Source: JACRLI01 sp035542815
Lineage (GTDB): Bacteria > Eisenbacteria > RBG-16-71-46 > JACRLI01
DNA: 17,481 nt
Reading direction: 5' to 3'
NCBI GenBank assembly: GCA_035542815.1
Contig: DATKKS010000147.1
Location: 1 to 17,481, forward strand
Shown here: in pieces, positions 1-6,595 of the stretch
Layout: each line of letters begins with the position of its first letter
Position numbering within the stretch: the first letter of the stretch is position 1
Notes under the pieces: generated by a model
What the model was told of the DNA's origin: nothing
Database searches by the model: none
The model's input: the letters and a program-made list of their open reading frames with translations, nothing else
Program-made: the position numbers and the translations under genes

Positions 1-2
1 AC

Positions 3-506
3 GGGCGGCTGGCCATCTTGCCGGGCACCTTCGACCCGGTGACCCACGGCCACCAGGACCTGATGGTGCGGGCGCTGCGGCTGTTCGACCGGCTGGTGGT
101 GGCGGTGGCGCTCCGGGAGGAGAAGGGAGTGCTGTTCCCGCACCGGGAACGGGTGGAGATGGTCCGCCGGGTGACCCGGGGCATGCGCGGGGTGAAGGTG
201 CTGCCCTTCCAGGGGCTGCTGGTGGACCTGGCCGAGCAGCTGCGGGCCACCGCGGTGGTGCGCGGCCTGCGGGCGGTCTCGGACTTCGAGTTCGAGTTCC
301 AGATGGCCCTCATGAACCGGCGCCTGCGGCCGCAGCTGGAGATCGTGTTCCTGATGCCCAGCGCCCGGTACACGTTCGTGAATTCGTCGGTGATCAAGGA
401 GATCGCCCGCAACGGCGGCAGCGTGCGCGGGCTGGTGGCCCCGGAGGTGGCGCGCCGGCTGAAGGCGCGCTTCGCGGCGGAGCGGCCGCGGGGAGGAAGG
501 GAATGA
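3..506 (+). CDS. coaD: Phosphopantetheine adenylyltransferase (CoaD), 5' end outside window
   Basis: CoaD transfers AMP from ATP to 4'-phosphopantetheine, giving dephospho-CoA in the fourth step of cytosolic coenzyme A synthesis. The reading frame is open from the first bases of the window: RLAIL precedes the nucleotidyltransferase motif PGTFDPVTHGH, with the T/HxGH signature. Family members start only a few residues before this point, so the TTG at 18 is an internal Leu codon and the true start lies just upstream. Later landmarks are VVRGLRAVSDFEFEFQMALM and, near the C-terminus, FVNSSVIKEIA, which matches the second nucleotide-binding motif (S-S-x-x-K-E). About 167 residues are visible, close to the usual 160-170. 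The stop overlaps the pta start (ATGA at 503-506), so the two are probably co-translated. Identification is secure; only the start is missing. Confidence 0.95.
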   Translation, partial: GRLAILPGTFDPVTHGHQDLMVRALRLFDRLVVAVALREEKGVLFPHRERVEMVRRVTRGMRGVKVLPFQGLLVDLAEQLRATAVVRGLRAVSDFEFEFQMALMNRRLRPQLEIVFLMPSARYTFVNSSVIKEIARNGGSVRGLVAPEVARRLKARFAAERPRGGRE

Positions 507-1531
507 GCACGCCCGAGAAGGGGCTGCCGGCGGGGCGGCCCGCGTCGCAGCGCAGTCCGATGGATCAGCTCAAGGTGCGCGCCGCGCGCCGCATGGCCCG
601 CATCGTGTTCCCGGAAGGGGAGGACCCCCGCACGGTGGCGGCGGTGGAGCGGCTCAGCGCCGAGAAGCTGGCCCAGCCCACGCTGCTGGGGGACGAGGCC
701 AAGATCCGCGCGGAGGCCCGCCGGCAGGGCTTCAAGCTGCTGGGGGTGAAGATCCTGGACCCGGCCGCCGGGGTCACCCCGGAGCGGGTGCAGAAGTTCC
801 AGCTGCTGCTGGCGCTGGCCGACGAGGGCGAGGCCCGGACGCGCCTGGGGCAGCCGATGCAGCAGGCGGCGTTCATGGTGCGCCAGGGCGAGGCCGACGC
901 GGGGGTGGGCGGCGCGGTGCACACCACCGCCGAGGTGATCCGGGCGGGGCTCAAGGTGGTGGGGCTGCGGCCGGGGGTCAAGACCGTCTCCAGCTTCTTC
1001 CTGATGGAGCTGCCCGGGCCGCCGCTGCGGGTGCTGTGCTACGCCGACTGCGCGGTGGTGGCGGTGCCCACCCCCGAGCAGCTGGCCGACATCGCGGTCT
1101 CCACCGCCGACTCCTTCGAGCGGCTCACCGGGGAGACCCCGCTGACCGCGTTCCTGGCCTTCTCCACCAAGGGCAGCGCGCAGCACGAGGTGCTGGACAA
1201 CATCCGGGCGGCCCTGGAGCTGGCGCGGCAGCGGGCGCCGCAGCGGGTGTTCGACGGCGAGCTGCAGGTGGACGCGGCGCTGGTGCCGGCGATCGGGGAG
1301 CGCAAGGCCCCCGGCAGCCCGGTGGCCGGCCGGGCCAACGTGCTCATCTTCCCGGACCTCAACTCCGGCAACATCGGCTACAAGCTCACCGAGCGGCTGG
1401 CCGGGGCGCGGGCCCTGGGGCCGATCGTGCAGGGCCTGGCCCGGCCCTTCTGCGACCTGTCGCGGGGGGCCTCGGCCGACGACATCTACAACGTCGCGGT
1501 GGTGGCCGCGGTGCTGGCGGGGGAGCCGTGA
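503..1531 (+). CDS. pta: Phosphate acetyltransferase
   Basis: Pta interconverts acetyl-CoA plus phosphate with acetyl phosphate plus CoA in acetate metabolism. The 342-residue product is the short, single-domain type. It shows IVFPEGEDPR near residue 34, then STADSFERLTGETP and FSTKGSA, and a C-terminal block with FPDLNSGNIGYKL, LGPIVQGLARP and DLSRGASADDIYNVA. S320, R321 and D327 correspond to the Ser-Arg-Asp active-site set known in the family. The ATG at 503 has a good Shine-Dalgarno (GGAGG at 492-496, 6-base spacer) and overlaps the coaD stop. An internal ATG at 560 lies closer to the usual family N-terminus but has no visible ribosome site. The stop overlaps the next start (GTGA). No acetate kinase gene (ackA) is in the window. 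A phosphate butyryltransferase is less likely given the full match to Pta motifs. Confidence 0.93.
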   Translation: MSTPEKGLPAGRPASQRSPMDQLKVRAARRMARIVFPEGEDPRTVAAVERLSAEKLAQPTLLGDEAKIRAEARRQGFKLLGVKILDPAAGVTPERVQKFQLLLALADEGEARTRLGQPMQQAAFMVRQGEADAGVGGAVHTTAEVIRAGLKVVGLRPGVKTVSSFFLMELPGPPLRVLCYADCAVVAVPTPEQLADIAVSTADSFERLTGETPLTAFLAFSTKGSAQHEVLDNIRAALELARQRAPQRVFDGELQVDAALVPAIGERKAPGSPVAGRANVLIFPDLNSGNIGYKLTERLAGARALGPIVQGLARPFCDLSRGASADDIYNVAVVAAVLAGEP

Positions 1532-2742
1532 AGACCGAGCCGCGCAGCGCCCCGCCGCTGTCGGAGCGGGCGCGCTCCACGCCGCCCTCGCCGACGCTGG
1601 CCATCGACGACGCCGCCCGGCAGCTCAAGGCCCGGGGCGTGGACGTGCTGTCGCTGGGGGCGGGCCAGCCCGACTTCGACACCCCGGCGGACATCCAGGA
1701 GGCCGGCATCGGCGCCATCCGCAAGGGCGAGACCCGCTACACCGCGGTGGCCGGCATCCCCGACCTCCGCGCCGCGGTGGCCGCCAAGCTGGAGCGCGAG
1801 AACGGCATCCGGGTGAGCCCCGCGCAGGTGATGGCCGCCGCCGGGGTGAAGCCGGCGCTGTACCACGCCCTCCTGGCGCTGGTGGGGCCGGGCGACGAGG
1901 TGGTGATCCCCACGCCGTGCTGGCCCAGCTACCCGGAGATGGTGCGCCTGGCCGGCGGGGTGCCGGTGGAGGCGCCGCTCTCGCCCGAGAGCGGGTTCGC
2001 CTTCAGCGAGGCCCGGGTCCGCCAGGCGGTGGGCCCGCGGACCCGGGTGCTGCTGCTCAACAGCCCCAACAACCCCACCGGGGCGGTGGCGTCACGCGAG
2101 GCGCTGCTGGCGCTGGGGCAGCTGGCGGTGGAGAAGGACCTGTGGGTGATCACCGACGAGATCTACGAGAAGCTGGTGTACGGCAAGGCCGAGCACGTGA
2201 GCCTGGCGGCGCTCTCGCCCGAGTTCGCCCGGCGCACCGTGACCCTCAACGGGTTCAGCAAGGCCTTCGCCATGACCGGCTGGCGCATCGGCTACGCCGC
2301 CGGCCCGGCCGAGGTGATCGAGGCGATGACCGCGCTGCAGAGCCAGACCTCGGGCAACTGCAACTCCATCGCCCAGCGCGCCGCGGCCTTCGCCCTGAGC
2401 GCGGCGCACCCGGACAGCGTGGGCACCATGCAGGCGGCCTTCGCCGCCCGGCGCGAGATCGTGCTGGCGGAGGTGGCCGGCTGGCGGCACGCGCGGCTGT
2501 TCCCGCCGGCGGGGGCCTTCTACGCCTTCGTGGATCTGTCCGCGTACGCCGCGGCCCTGCCCGGCGGGGGCGGGTCGGTGGCCCTGGCCAAGCACCTGCT
2601 GGACTCCGCGCGCGTGGCGGTGGTGCCCGGGGCGGCGTTCCTGGAGGACCGCTACCAGCGGCTGTCGTACGCCTGCTCGGAGCCCGAGCTGCGCGCGGCG
2701 CTGGGCCGGATCCGCGCGGCGCTGGCCGAGCTGAAGCCCTGA
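1528..2742 (+). CDS. Class I PLP-dependent aminotransferase, aspartate aminotransferase-like
   Basis: This 404-residue cytosolic enzyme probably transfers an amino group between aspartate (or prephenate) and 2-oxoglutarate/oxaloacetate. The N-terminal block SPTLAIDDAARQL and LSLGAGQPDFDTP is typical of the Thermus/Bacillus-type (I-gamma) aspartate aminotransferases. It continues with LLNSPNNPTGAV, TDEIYEKLVYG and FSKAFAMTGWRIGYAAGP; the Lys of SKAF (K245) is the expected Schiff-base residue. The C-terminal RLSYACSEPEL carries the Arg expected to bind the substrate carboxylate. The reading frame extends far upstream inside pta, but the GTG at 1528 gives a normal-length N-terminus and overlaps the pta stop by four bases (GTGA), so I chose it. 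Substrate specificity within the family (aspartate, prephenate, aromatic) cannot be read from sequence, hence no gene symbol. It lies in the coaD-pta operon. Confidence 0.9.
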   Translation: MKTEPRSAPPLSERARSTPPSPTLAIDDAARQLKARGVDVLSLGAGQPDFDTPADIQEAGIGAIRKGETRYTAVAGIPDLRAAVAAKLERENGIRVSPAQVMAAAGVKPALYHALLALVGPGDEVVIPTPCWPSYPEMVRLAGGVPVEAPLSPESGFAFSEARVRQAVGPRTRVLLLNSPNNPTGAVASREALLALGQLAVEKDLWVITDEIYEKLVYGKAEHVSLAALSPEFARRTVTLNGFSKAFAMTGWRIGYAAGPAEVIEAMTALQSQTSGNCNSIAQRAAAFALSAAHPDSVGTMQAAFAARREIVLAEVAGWRHARLFPPAGAFYAFVDLSAYAAALPGGGGSVALAKHLLDSARVAVVPGAAFLEDRYQRLSYACSEPELRAALGRIRAALAELKP

Positions 2743-2764
2743 GGCCGCGAGAGGAAGACGCCAC

Positions 2765-3079
2765 ATGCCGACCTACGAATACGAGTGCCGCGCCTGCGGC
2801 CACCGGTTCGAGGAGTACCAGAGCATCAAGGCCAAGCCGCTGCGCACCTGCCCGCGCTGCAAGGGGCGGGTGCGCCGGCTGGTGAGCGGCGGGAGCGGCC
2901 TGCTGTTCAAGGGCTCGGGCTTCTACATCACCGACTACCGCAGCCAGAGCTACCGGGAGAAGGCCCGCGACGAGCGGGGCGGGGCGGCCGGGGGCAAGTC
3001 GGAGCCGGCGAAGGGCAGGGGGAAGGGCAAGGGCGGAGAGTCCGGCGGCTCCGCGGCCGGCGCCGGGTGCGGCGGCTGA
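2765..3079 (+). CDS. FmdB-family zinc-ribbon protein
   Basis: A 104-residue protein starting MPTYEYECRACGHRFE, the FmdB/CxxC_CXXC_SSSS family signature. Two CxxC pairs, C8/C11 and C29/C32, can form a small zinc ribbon, followed by a conserved FKGSGFYITDYRS block around residue 48. From about residue 65 the chain becomes a low-complexity Gly/Lys/Ser/Glu tail, likely disordered, ending in GAGCGG. The name comes from a putative regulator of formamidase in Methylophilus; for most members the function is unknown. The start at 2765 has a purine-rich ribosome site (AGAGGAAG about 6 bases upstream). It sits 22 bases after the aminotransferase and 44 bases before obg, consistent with one operon. The family call is sound; no specific role can be assigned. 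Confidence 0.88.
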   Translation: MPTYEYECRACGHRFEEYQSIKAKPLRTCPRCKGRVRRLVSGGSGLLFKGSGFYITDYRSQSYREKARDERGGAAGGKSEPAKGRGKGKGGESGGSAAGAGCGG

Positions 3080-3123
3080 GGGCGGCGCTGAGCGCTGCCG
3101 GTCCGGCCGCGCGGCGGTGACCC

Positions 3124-4140
3124 ATGCTCATCGACCGGGTCCGCATCCACGTGCTGGCGGGGCGCGGCGGCGACGGCTGCCTGAGCTTCCGGCGCGAGAA
3201 GTACGTGCCCAAGGGCGGCCCCGACGGCGGCGACGGCGGGAACGGCGGGAGCGTGGTGTTGACCGTGGGCCCGCACCTGCGCACGCTGCTGGACTTCCGC
3301 TACCGCGAGCGGTTCGAAGCCGAGGCCGGGCGCCACGGCATGGGCAAGAAGATGTCGGGGCGGACCGGGGCCGACCTCCGGGTGCGGGTGCCGCCCGGCA
3401 CGGTGGTGCTGTCGGAGCCGGACGGGGAGGTGCTGGCGGACCTGGTGGAGGCCGGCTCGGAGGTCGTCGTGGCGCGCGGCGGGCGCGGCGGGCGCGGGAA
3501 CAGCCACTTCGCGACCCCCACCAACCGCGCCCCACGGCGGGTGGAACCGGGACGGGCGGGCGAGGAGCGCTGGCTGCGGCTGGAGCTGAAGCTCATCGCC
3601 GACGTGGGGCTGGTGGGCCCGCCCAACGCCGGGAAGTCCACGCTGCTGGCGCGGGTGTCGGCGGCCCGGCCCAAGATCGCGGACTACCCCTTCACCACGC
3701 TGGAGCCCCACCTGGGGCTGGTGCGGCTGGACGAGGAGCGCAGCTACGTCATGGCCGACATCCCCGGCCTGATCGAGGGGGCCAGCGGCGGCAAGGGGCT
3801 GGGCCACGACTTCCTGCGGCACGTGGAGCGCACCCGGGTGCTGCTGCTGATGGTGCCGGCGGACGAACCCGACCCCCCGCACGCCGCCCAGGTGCTGCTG
3901 GGCGAGCTGATGGCGTATAATCCCGGCCTGGCGGCCAAGCCCCGGCTGCCGGTGCTGTCCAAGGCCGACCTGCTGCCGCCCGAGGCGCGGCCCGCGCCGT
4001 GGGCGGACGGCCCGCCGCTGCGGCTGTCGGCGCACACCGGCGAGGGGCTGGCCGAGCTGCAGCAGCGCATCGGCGGGCTGCTGGCGGGGCCGGCGCGGGG
4101 CGACGGGGAAGGAGCAGGGCGGGATGCACCCCCAGCGTGA
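3124..4140 (+). CDS. obg: GTPase Obg/CgtA
   Basis: Obg is a cytosolic, ribosome-associated GTPase involved in 50S subunit assembly and stress or growth control. The 338-residue product has the glycine-rich Obg fold at residues 1-158 (GRGGDGCLSFRREKYVPKGG, GGRGGRGNSHF) and then the G domain. G1 is GPPNAGKST (165-173), G2 is the DYPFTT block, G3 is DIPGLIEGA, G4 is LSKADLL (S279-D282) and G5 is SAHTGEGL (302-309). There is no C-terminal OCT domain; the end is a short Gly/Asp/Ala tail. The G4 motif has Ser in place of the usual Asn of NKxD. The ATG at 3124 gives the canonical family N-terminus, although its ribosome site is weak. The 3' end overlaps the HEAT gene start by 17 bases. The identification is very secure. 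Confidence 0.96.
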   Translation: MLIDRVRIHVLAGRGGDGCLSFRREKYVPKGGPDGGDGGNGGSVVLTVGPHLRTLLDFRYRERFEAEAGRHGMGKKMSGRTGADLRVRVPPGTVVLSEPDGEVLADLVEAGSEVVVARGGRGGRGNSHFATPTNRAPRRVEPGRAGEERWLRLELKLIADVGLVGPPNAGKSTLLARVSAARPKIADYPFTTLEPHLGLVRLDEERSYVMADIPGLIEGASGGKGLGHDFLRHVERTRVLLLMVPADEPDPPHAAQVLLGELMAYNPGLAAKPRLPVLSKADLLPPEARPAPWADGPPLRLSAHTGEGLAELQQRIGGLLAGPARGDGEGAGRDAPPA

Positions 4141-4747
4141 GGGAGTTCTGGTGAAGCGCAACGACGTTCGACAGAAGCGCGCCATCGTGGAGGAGCTCAT
4201 CCAGGCGCGCGGGGTGCAGGCGATCCCGGCGCTGGCGGAGCTGCTGGGGCACGAGAGCTGGACGCTGCGGGAGAGCGCGGCGCAGGCGCTGGTGGCCATG
4301 GGCCGGGGCTCGGTGTCCGCGGTGCTGCCGCTGGCCCGCGCCGGCCTGTGGTACAGCCGGGCGGGCGCGGCGCGGGTGCTGGGCGCGGTGGGCGGCTCCG
4401 AGACCGTCCCGGTGGTGCTGGACATGCTGCGCGAGGACAACCGCACGGTGCGCACCGCGGCGGCCGAGGCGCTGCTGCAGGTGTGCCGCCGCGGCGGCGT
4501 GGCGGCCGTGGCCCGCGGCCTGTACGAGCGCGACCCCCAGGAGCGCGAGGCGGCGTTTCAGGTGCTGGAGGCGGCCGAGGCGGGCATCGCCGAGAAGCTC
4601 CGCCGGCTGCTGGCGGACACCCAGCTCATGGCGGTCAAGGTGGACTCCGGCGAGCCGTGGGAGCAGGAGGAAGGCGGCCGGTCCGGAGGCCTGGTGTGGG
4701 AGGTGCTGACCGGCGGGAAGGCCCGGCCGCCGGAGCTGCCGCGCTGA
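4124..4747 (+). CDS. HEAT-repeat protein of unknown role
   Basis: A 207-residue, Ala/Leu-rich helical protein with about four HEAT-like (PBS-lyase-type) repeats. Examples are QAIPALAELLGHESWTLRES, AVLPLARAGLWYSRAGAARV, ETVPVVLDMLREDNRTVRTA and the block after AVARGLYERDPQEREAAFQV, roughly residues 30-155. Such repeats form protein-interaction surfaces; no catalytic motif is seen. The last 50 residues are charged and Gly-rich (EPWEQEEGGRSGG). I chose ATG 4124 because AAGGAG (4109-4114) sits 9 bases upstream and it overlaps obg, suggesting coupled translation. GTG 4151, with GAGGGAG at 4139-4145, is an equally plausible start and would remove nine residues. It has no signal peptide or membrane segment. 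Being last in the obg operon suggests a link to ribosome or growth functions, but that is only inference. Confidence 0.8.
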   Translation: MHPQREGVLVKRNDVRQKRAIVEELIQARGVQAIPALAELLGHESWTLRESAAQALVAMGRGSVSAVLPLARAGLWYSRAGAARVLGAVGGSETVPVVLDMLREDNRTVRTAAAEALLQVCRRGGVAAVARGLYERDPQEREAAFQVLEAAEAGIAEKLRRLLADTQLMAVKVDSGEPWEQEEGGRSGGLVWEVLTGGKARPPELPR

Positions 4748-4761
4748 GTTGAGCCGGCGCG

Positions 4762-4818
4762 CGGGCCGCGTGGCCCGGGCCCGGCGGGATCTGAAGGGGC
4801 GCGCGCGGGAGGCGCGCC
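4762..4818 (+). other. Tandem GC hairpins in the gap before dprA
   Basis: The 152-base gap between the HEAT gene and dprA holds no convincing gene. Two strong inverted repeats lie at its start: CGGGCC (4762-4767) with GGCCCG (4772-4777) around a 4-base loop, and GGCGCGC (4798-4804) with GCGCGCC (4812-4818) around a 7-base loop. Neither is followed by a T-run, so they are not classical intrinsic terminators. They could end or slow transcription of the upstream operon, or stabilise mRNA. In DNA this GC-rich some chance hairpins are expected, so confidence is low. Confidence 0.35.
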
Positions 4819-4899
4819 GGAGGGCAGAGGGGCGGCCCGCATCGCGGGCGCCGGGACCCGCGGCGCGCAGGGCGCGCCGACAGCATCGGTGGGGGCAGG

Positions 4900-5997
4900 G
4901 TGGACGCAACGTGGCAGTACTTGAGCGCGCGGCTCTCGGGCCGCGCGTTGCGCGTTCTGGTGGACCGCGGGCTGTCGCCGGGGGCGGCGGCGCGGCTCCC
5001 CTCGGGGGAGCTGGAGGAACTGGGGCTCGAGCCCCGCGAGCGGCACGAGCTGCGGCGCGCGGCGGACGAGGCGGCGCGGGGCGGCCCGCGGGCAAGCTGC
5101 GGCCGCGTCGTGTGCCCCGCGGACGCGGAGTACCCGGCGGGTTTCTTCCGCCTGGCGCGCGCGCCGGGGGCGCTGTGGATGCGCGGGGCGCTGACGGAGG
5201 GCCCGGCGGGGCGGGTGGCCCTGGTGGGTGCGCGGCGCGCCACCCGCAGCGGGCGGCTGTTCGCCCGGGAGCTGGCCGCGGAGCTGGCGGGCCGCGGGAT
5301 CGAGGTGTGGAGCGGGCTGGCCCGCGGCGTGGACGCCGCCGGCCACGAGGGCGCGCTGACCGCGGGGCGGACGGCGGCGGTGCTGGGCAGCGGCCTGGAC
5401 GTGATCTACCCGCCCGAGCACCGCGGGCTGCTGGAGCGGGTGTGCGCCCGCGGGGCGGTGCTGACCGAATTCTCCCCCGGCACCCGCCCGCAGCCGGCGT
5501 ACTTCCCGCAGCGCAACCGGCTCATCGCGGCGGCCGCCGAGGCGGTGCTGGTGGTGGAGGCGGGGGTCCGATCCGGGGCGCTCACCACGGTGAACTGGGC
5601 GCTGGAGCTGGAGGTCCCGGTGCTGGTGGCGCCGGGCGATCCGCGGTCAGAGTCCTGCGGCGGCTCCAACGAGCTGTTGCGCGCCGGCGCCACGCCGCTC
5701 CTGGACGCCTCGGACGTGCTGGCGGCCCTGGGGCAGGGCGCCGGCCGGCCGCGCAGCGTGAAGGAGGTCGCCCGCGGGGCGCCGCCCGCCGGCGTCCGGC
5801 GGGCGCCGGGCAGCCCGGGAGCCGCCGGCCCGGCCCACCCGCTGCTCGAGGCGCTCCGCAGGGAGGCGCTGCACGTGGACGACCTGGCCGCCCGGTGGCC
5901 GGGCCCCGGCCCGGTGGGCGCGGAGCTGGTGCGCCTGGAGCTGGACGGCCGCGTGGAGGCCCTGGGGGGCGGCTTCTACGCGGCCCTCGAGAGGTGA
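4900..5997 (+). CDS. dprA: DNA processing protein DprA (Smf)
   Basis: DprA binds incoming single-stranded DNA in the cytosol during natural transformation, protects it and loads RecA. The 365-residue product has an N-terminal helical region (1-70) and a Rossmann-like DprA core at about residues 75-280. Core motifs are VALVGARRATRSG, SGLARGVDAAGHEGAL, GSGLDVIYPPEHRGL, FPQRNRLIAAAA and VVEAGVRSGALTT. After a Pro/Ala-rich linker, a winged-helix-like C-terminal domain begins near HPLLEAL (about residue 311). The start is GTG 4900 with a modest GGGGGCAGG just upstream; I saw no better in-frame start. An overlapping frame-3 reading across this gene is an Arg/Gly-rich shadow. dprA is widespread even in bacteria not known to be transformable, so presence alone does not prove competence. 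Its stop lies 22 bases from the convergent DUF3467 gene. Confidence 0.93.
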   Translation: MDATWQYLSARLSGRALRVLVDRGLSPGAAARLPSGELEELGLEPRERHELRRAADEAARGGPRASCGRVVCPADAEYPAGFFRLARAPGALWMRGALTEGPAGRVALVGARRATRSGRLFARELAAELAGRGIEVWSGLARGVDAAGHEGALTAGRTAAVLGSGLDVIYPPEHRGLLERVCARGAVLTEFSPGTRPQPAYFPQRNRLIAAAAEAVLVVEAGVRSGALTTVNWALELEVPVLVAPGDPRSESCGGSNELLRAGATPLLDASDVLAALGQGAGRPRSVKEVARGAPPAGVRRAPGSPGAAGPAHPLLEALRREALHVDDLAARWPGPGPVGAELVRLELDGRVEALGGGFYAALER

Positions 5998-6019
5998 AGG
6001 GAGTCCGCTGCGGCCGGCC

Positions 6020-6343
6020 TCAGAACCCAATGCCCCGGGACGGCGAGGCGTCGCCGGGCAGGTTGATCTTCCCGAAGGTCTCCTCGTACTTCTTGAGGTT
6101 CTGCTCCAGGGCCAGCGACAGCAGCTTGGCATGGTGCGGGGTCATGACAATGCGAGCGTACACCCGGCTCTTGGGGATGCCGGGCAGGACCCGCGCGAAA
6201 TCCACGATGAACTCCGAGGCCGAGTGGGCGATCAGGGCCAGGTTCGAGTAGATCCCCTCAGCCTCCTTCTCGCCCAGCTCGATGTTGATGGACGGCTGGT
6301 TCTTGTCCTGGGGGCCGAAGGCGGCCGGACCGTCATTTGCCAT
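6020..6343 (-). CDS. DUF3467-family protein
   Basis: A 107-residue minus-strand protein. Its central block (INIELGEKEAEGIYSNLALI, then HSASEFIVDFARVLPG, SRVYARIVMTPHHAKLLSLA, and EQNLKKYEETFGKI) matches the DUF3467 pattern as I recall it: a small uncharacterised bacterial family with conserved SEF-DF, R-I-TP-HAK and YE-FG features. No function is established. It has no signal peptide or membrane segment and appears cytosolic. The ATG at 6343 (minus strand) is backed by AGAGGAGC about 6 bases upstream. The gene diverges from the sensor kinase at 6596 and converges with dprA, so it is probably monocistronic with its own promoter in the 6344-6595 gap. Its codon use is less GC-biased than its neighbours, as expected for a conserved Lys/Ile-containing core. 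The family call is good; the role is unknown. Confidence 0.85.
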   Translation of the reverse strand: MANDGPAAFGPQDKNQPSINIELGEKEAEGIYSNLALIAHSASEFIVDFARVLPGIPKSRVYARIVMTPHHAKLLSLALEQNLKKYEETFGKINLPGDASPSRGIGF

Positions 6344-6384
6344 GTGCGGGCTCCTCTGGTTGGGCGTGGGCTTCCACCAGGCGG

Positions 6385-6413
6385 ACTCTGGGGCGGCCGG
6401 CAGAGGCTGTCAA
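6385..6413 (-). promoter_or_regulatory. Candidate sigma-70-type promoter for the DUF3467 gene
   Basis: On the minus strand a perfect -35 hexamer TTGACA (plus 6408-6413) is followed after 17 bases by CAGAGT (plus 6385-6390), which keeps the A2, A4 and T6 positions of the -10 consensus. This would start transcription near 6378, about 35 bases before the ATG at 6343. The -35 is strong for such GC-rich DNA; the -10 is weak. Confidence 0.45.
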
Positions 6414-6499
6414 GTCCCGTCCAGAGAATGCGTTAGTCCTGCCACCCGGTTCTGCGGCGGAGGTCCCGCGACCCTGACCCGTTGCTGGAACGGGACTTG
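6411..6499. repeat. Imperfect inverted repeat in the divergent promoter region
   Basis: The left arm CAAGTCCCGTCCAG (6411-6424) and right arm CTGGAACGGGACTTG (6485-6499) are reverse complements apart from one extra A in the right arm, with a 60-base spacer. The left arm overlaps the predicted -35 of the minus-strand promoter; the right arm overlaps the predicted sigma-54 element. This geometry suits a regulator binding two sites to control both genes, or DNA looping. It is too widely spaced for a simple terminator. Confidence 0.55.
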
Positions 6500-6501
6500 C
6501 A
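6486..6501 (+). promoter_or_regulatory. Candidate sigma-54 (RpoN) promoter for the sensor kinase
   Basis: TGGAACG-GGAC-TTGCA differs at one position from the commonly quoted sigma-54 consensus TGGCACG-N4-TTGCA. It keeps the diagnostic GG (6487-6488) and GC (6499-6500) with 10 bases between them. Transcription would start near 6511-6513, about 85 bases before the kinase ATG at 6596. A small inverted repeat, CACG-N6-CGTG (6500-6513), covers the expected start region. No RpoN or enhancer-binding protein gene is in the window, so use of this promoter is inferred. Confidence 0.5.
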
Positions 6502-6595
6502 CGAAATCCCGTGAGGATAGCCCCGCCCCCGGCCCAAATGGGCCGCTGGCAGCCGATCTCGTTCCCCTGCGCGCCACGCCGCGCGGAGACCCGGA

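Noticed and set aside
1036..1527. Upstream extension of the aminotransferase frame inside pta
   Set aside because: The extension is Arg/Gly-rich shadow sequence overlapping a conserved gene; GTG 1528 gives the family's normal length.
3080..3123. GC palindrome (AGCGCT region) before obg as a terminator
   Set aside because: Arms are nearly contiguous, leaving too small a loop, with no T-run; operon continuity is more likely.
3916..3921. Perfect TATAAT inside obg as a promoter for the HEAT gene
   Set aside because: There is no usable -35 at 16-18 bases (TGCTGC there) and the bases encode the conserved Y-N-P segment of Obg.
4749..6251. 500-codon open frame overlapping dprA on the plus strand
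   Set aside because: Its Arg/Gly/Ala-rich, motif-free translation is typical of off-frame GC-rich DNA; the dprA frame has the full family motifs.
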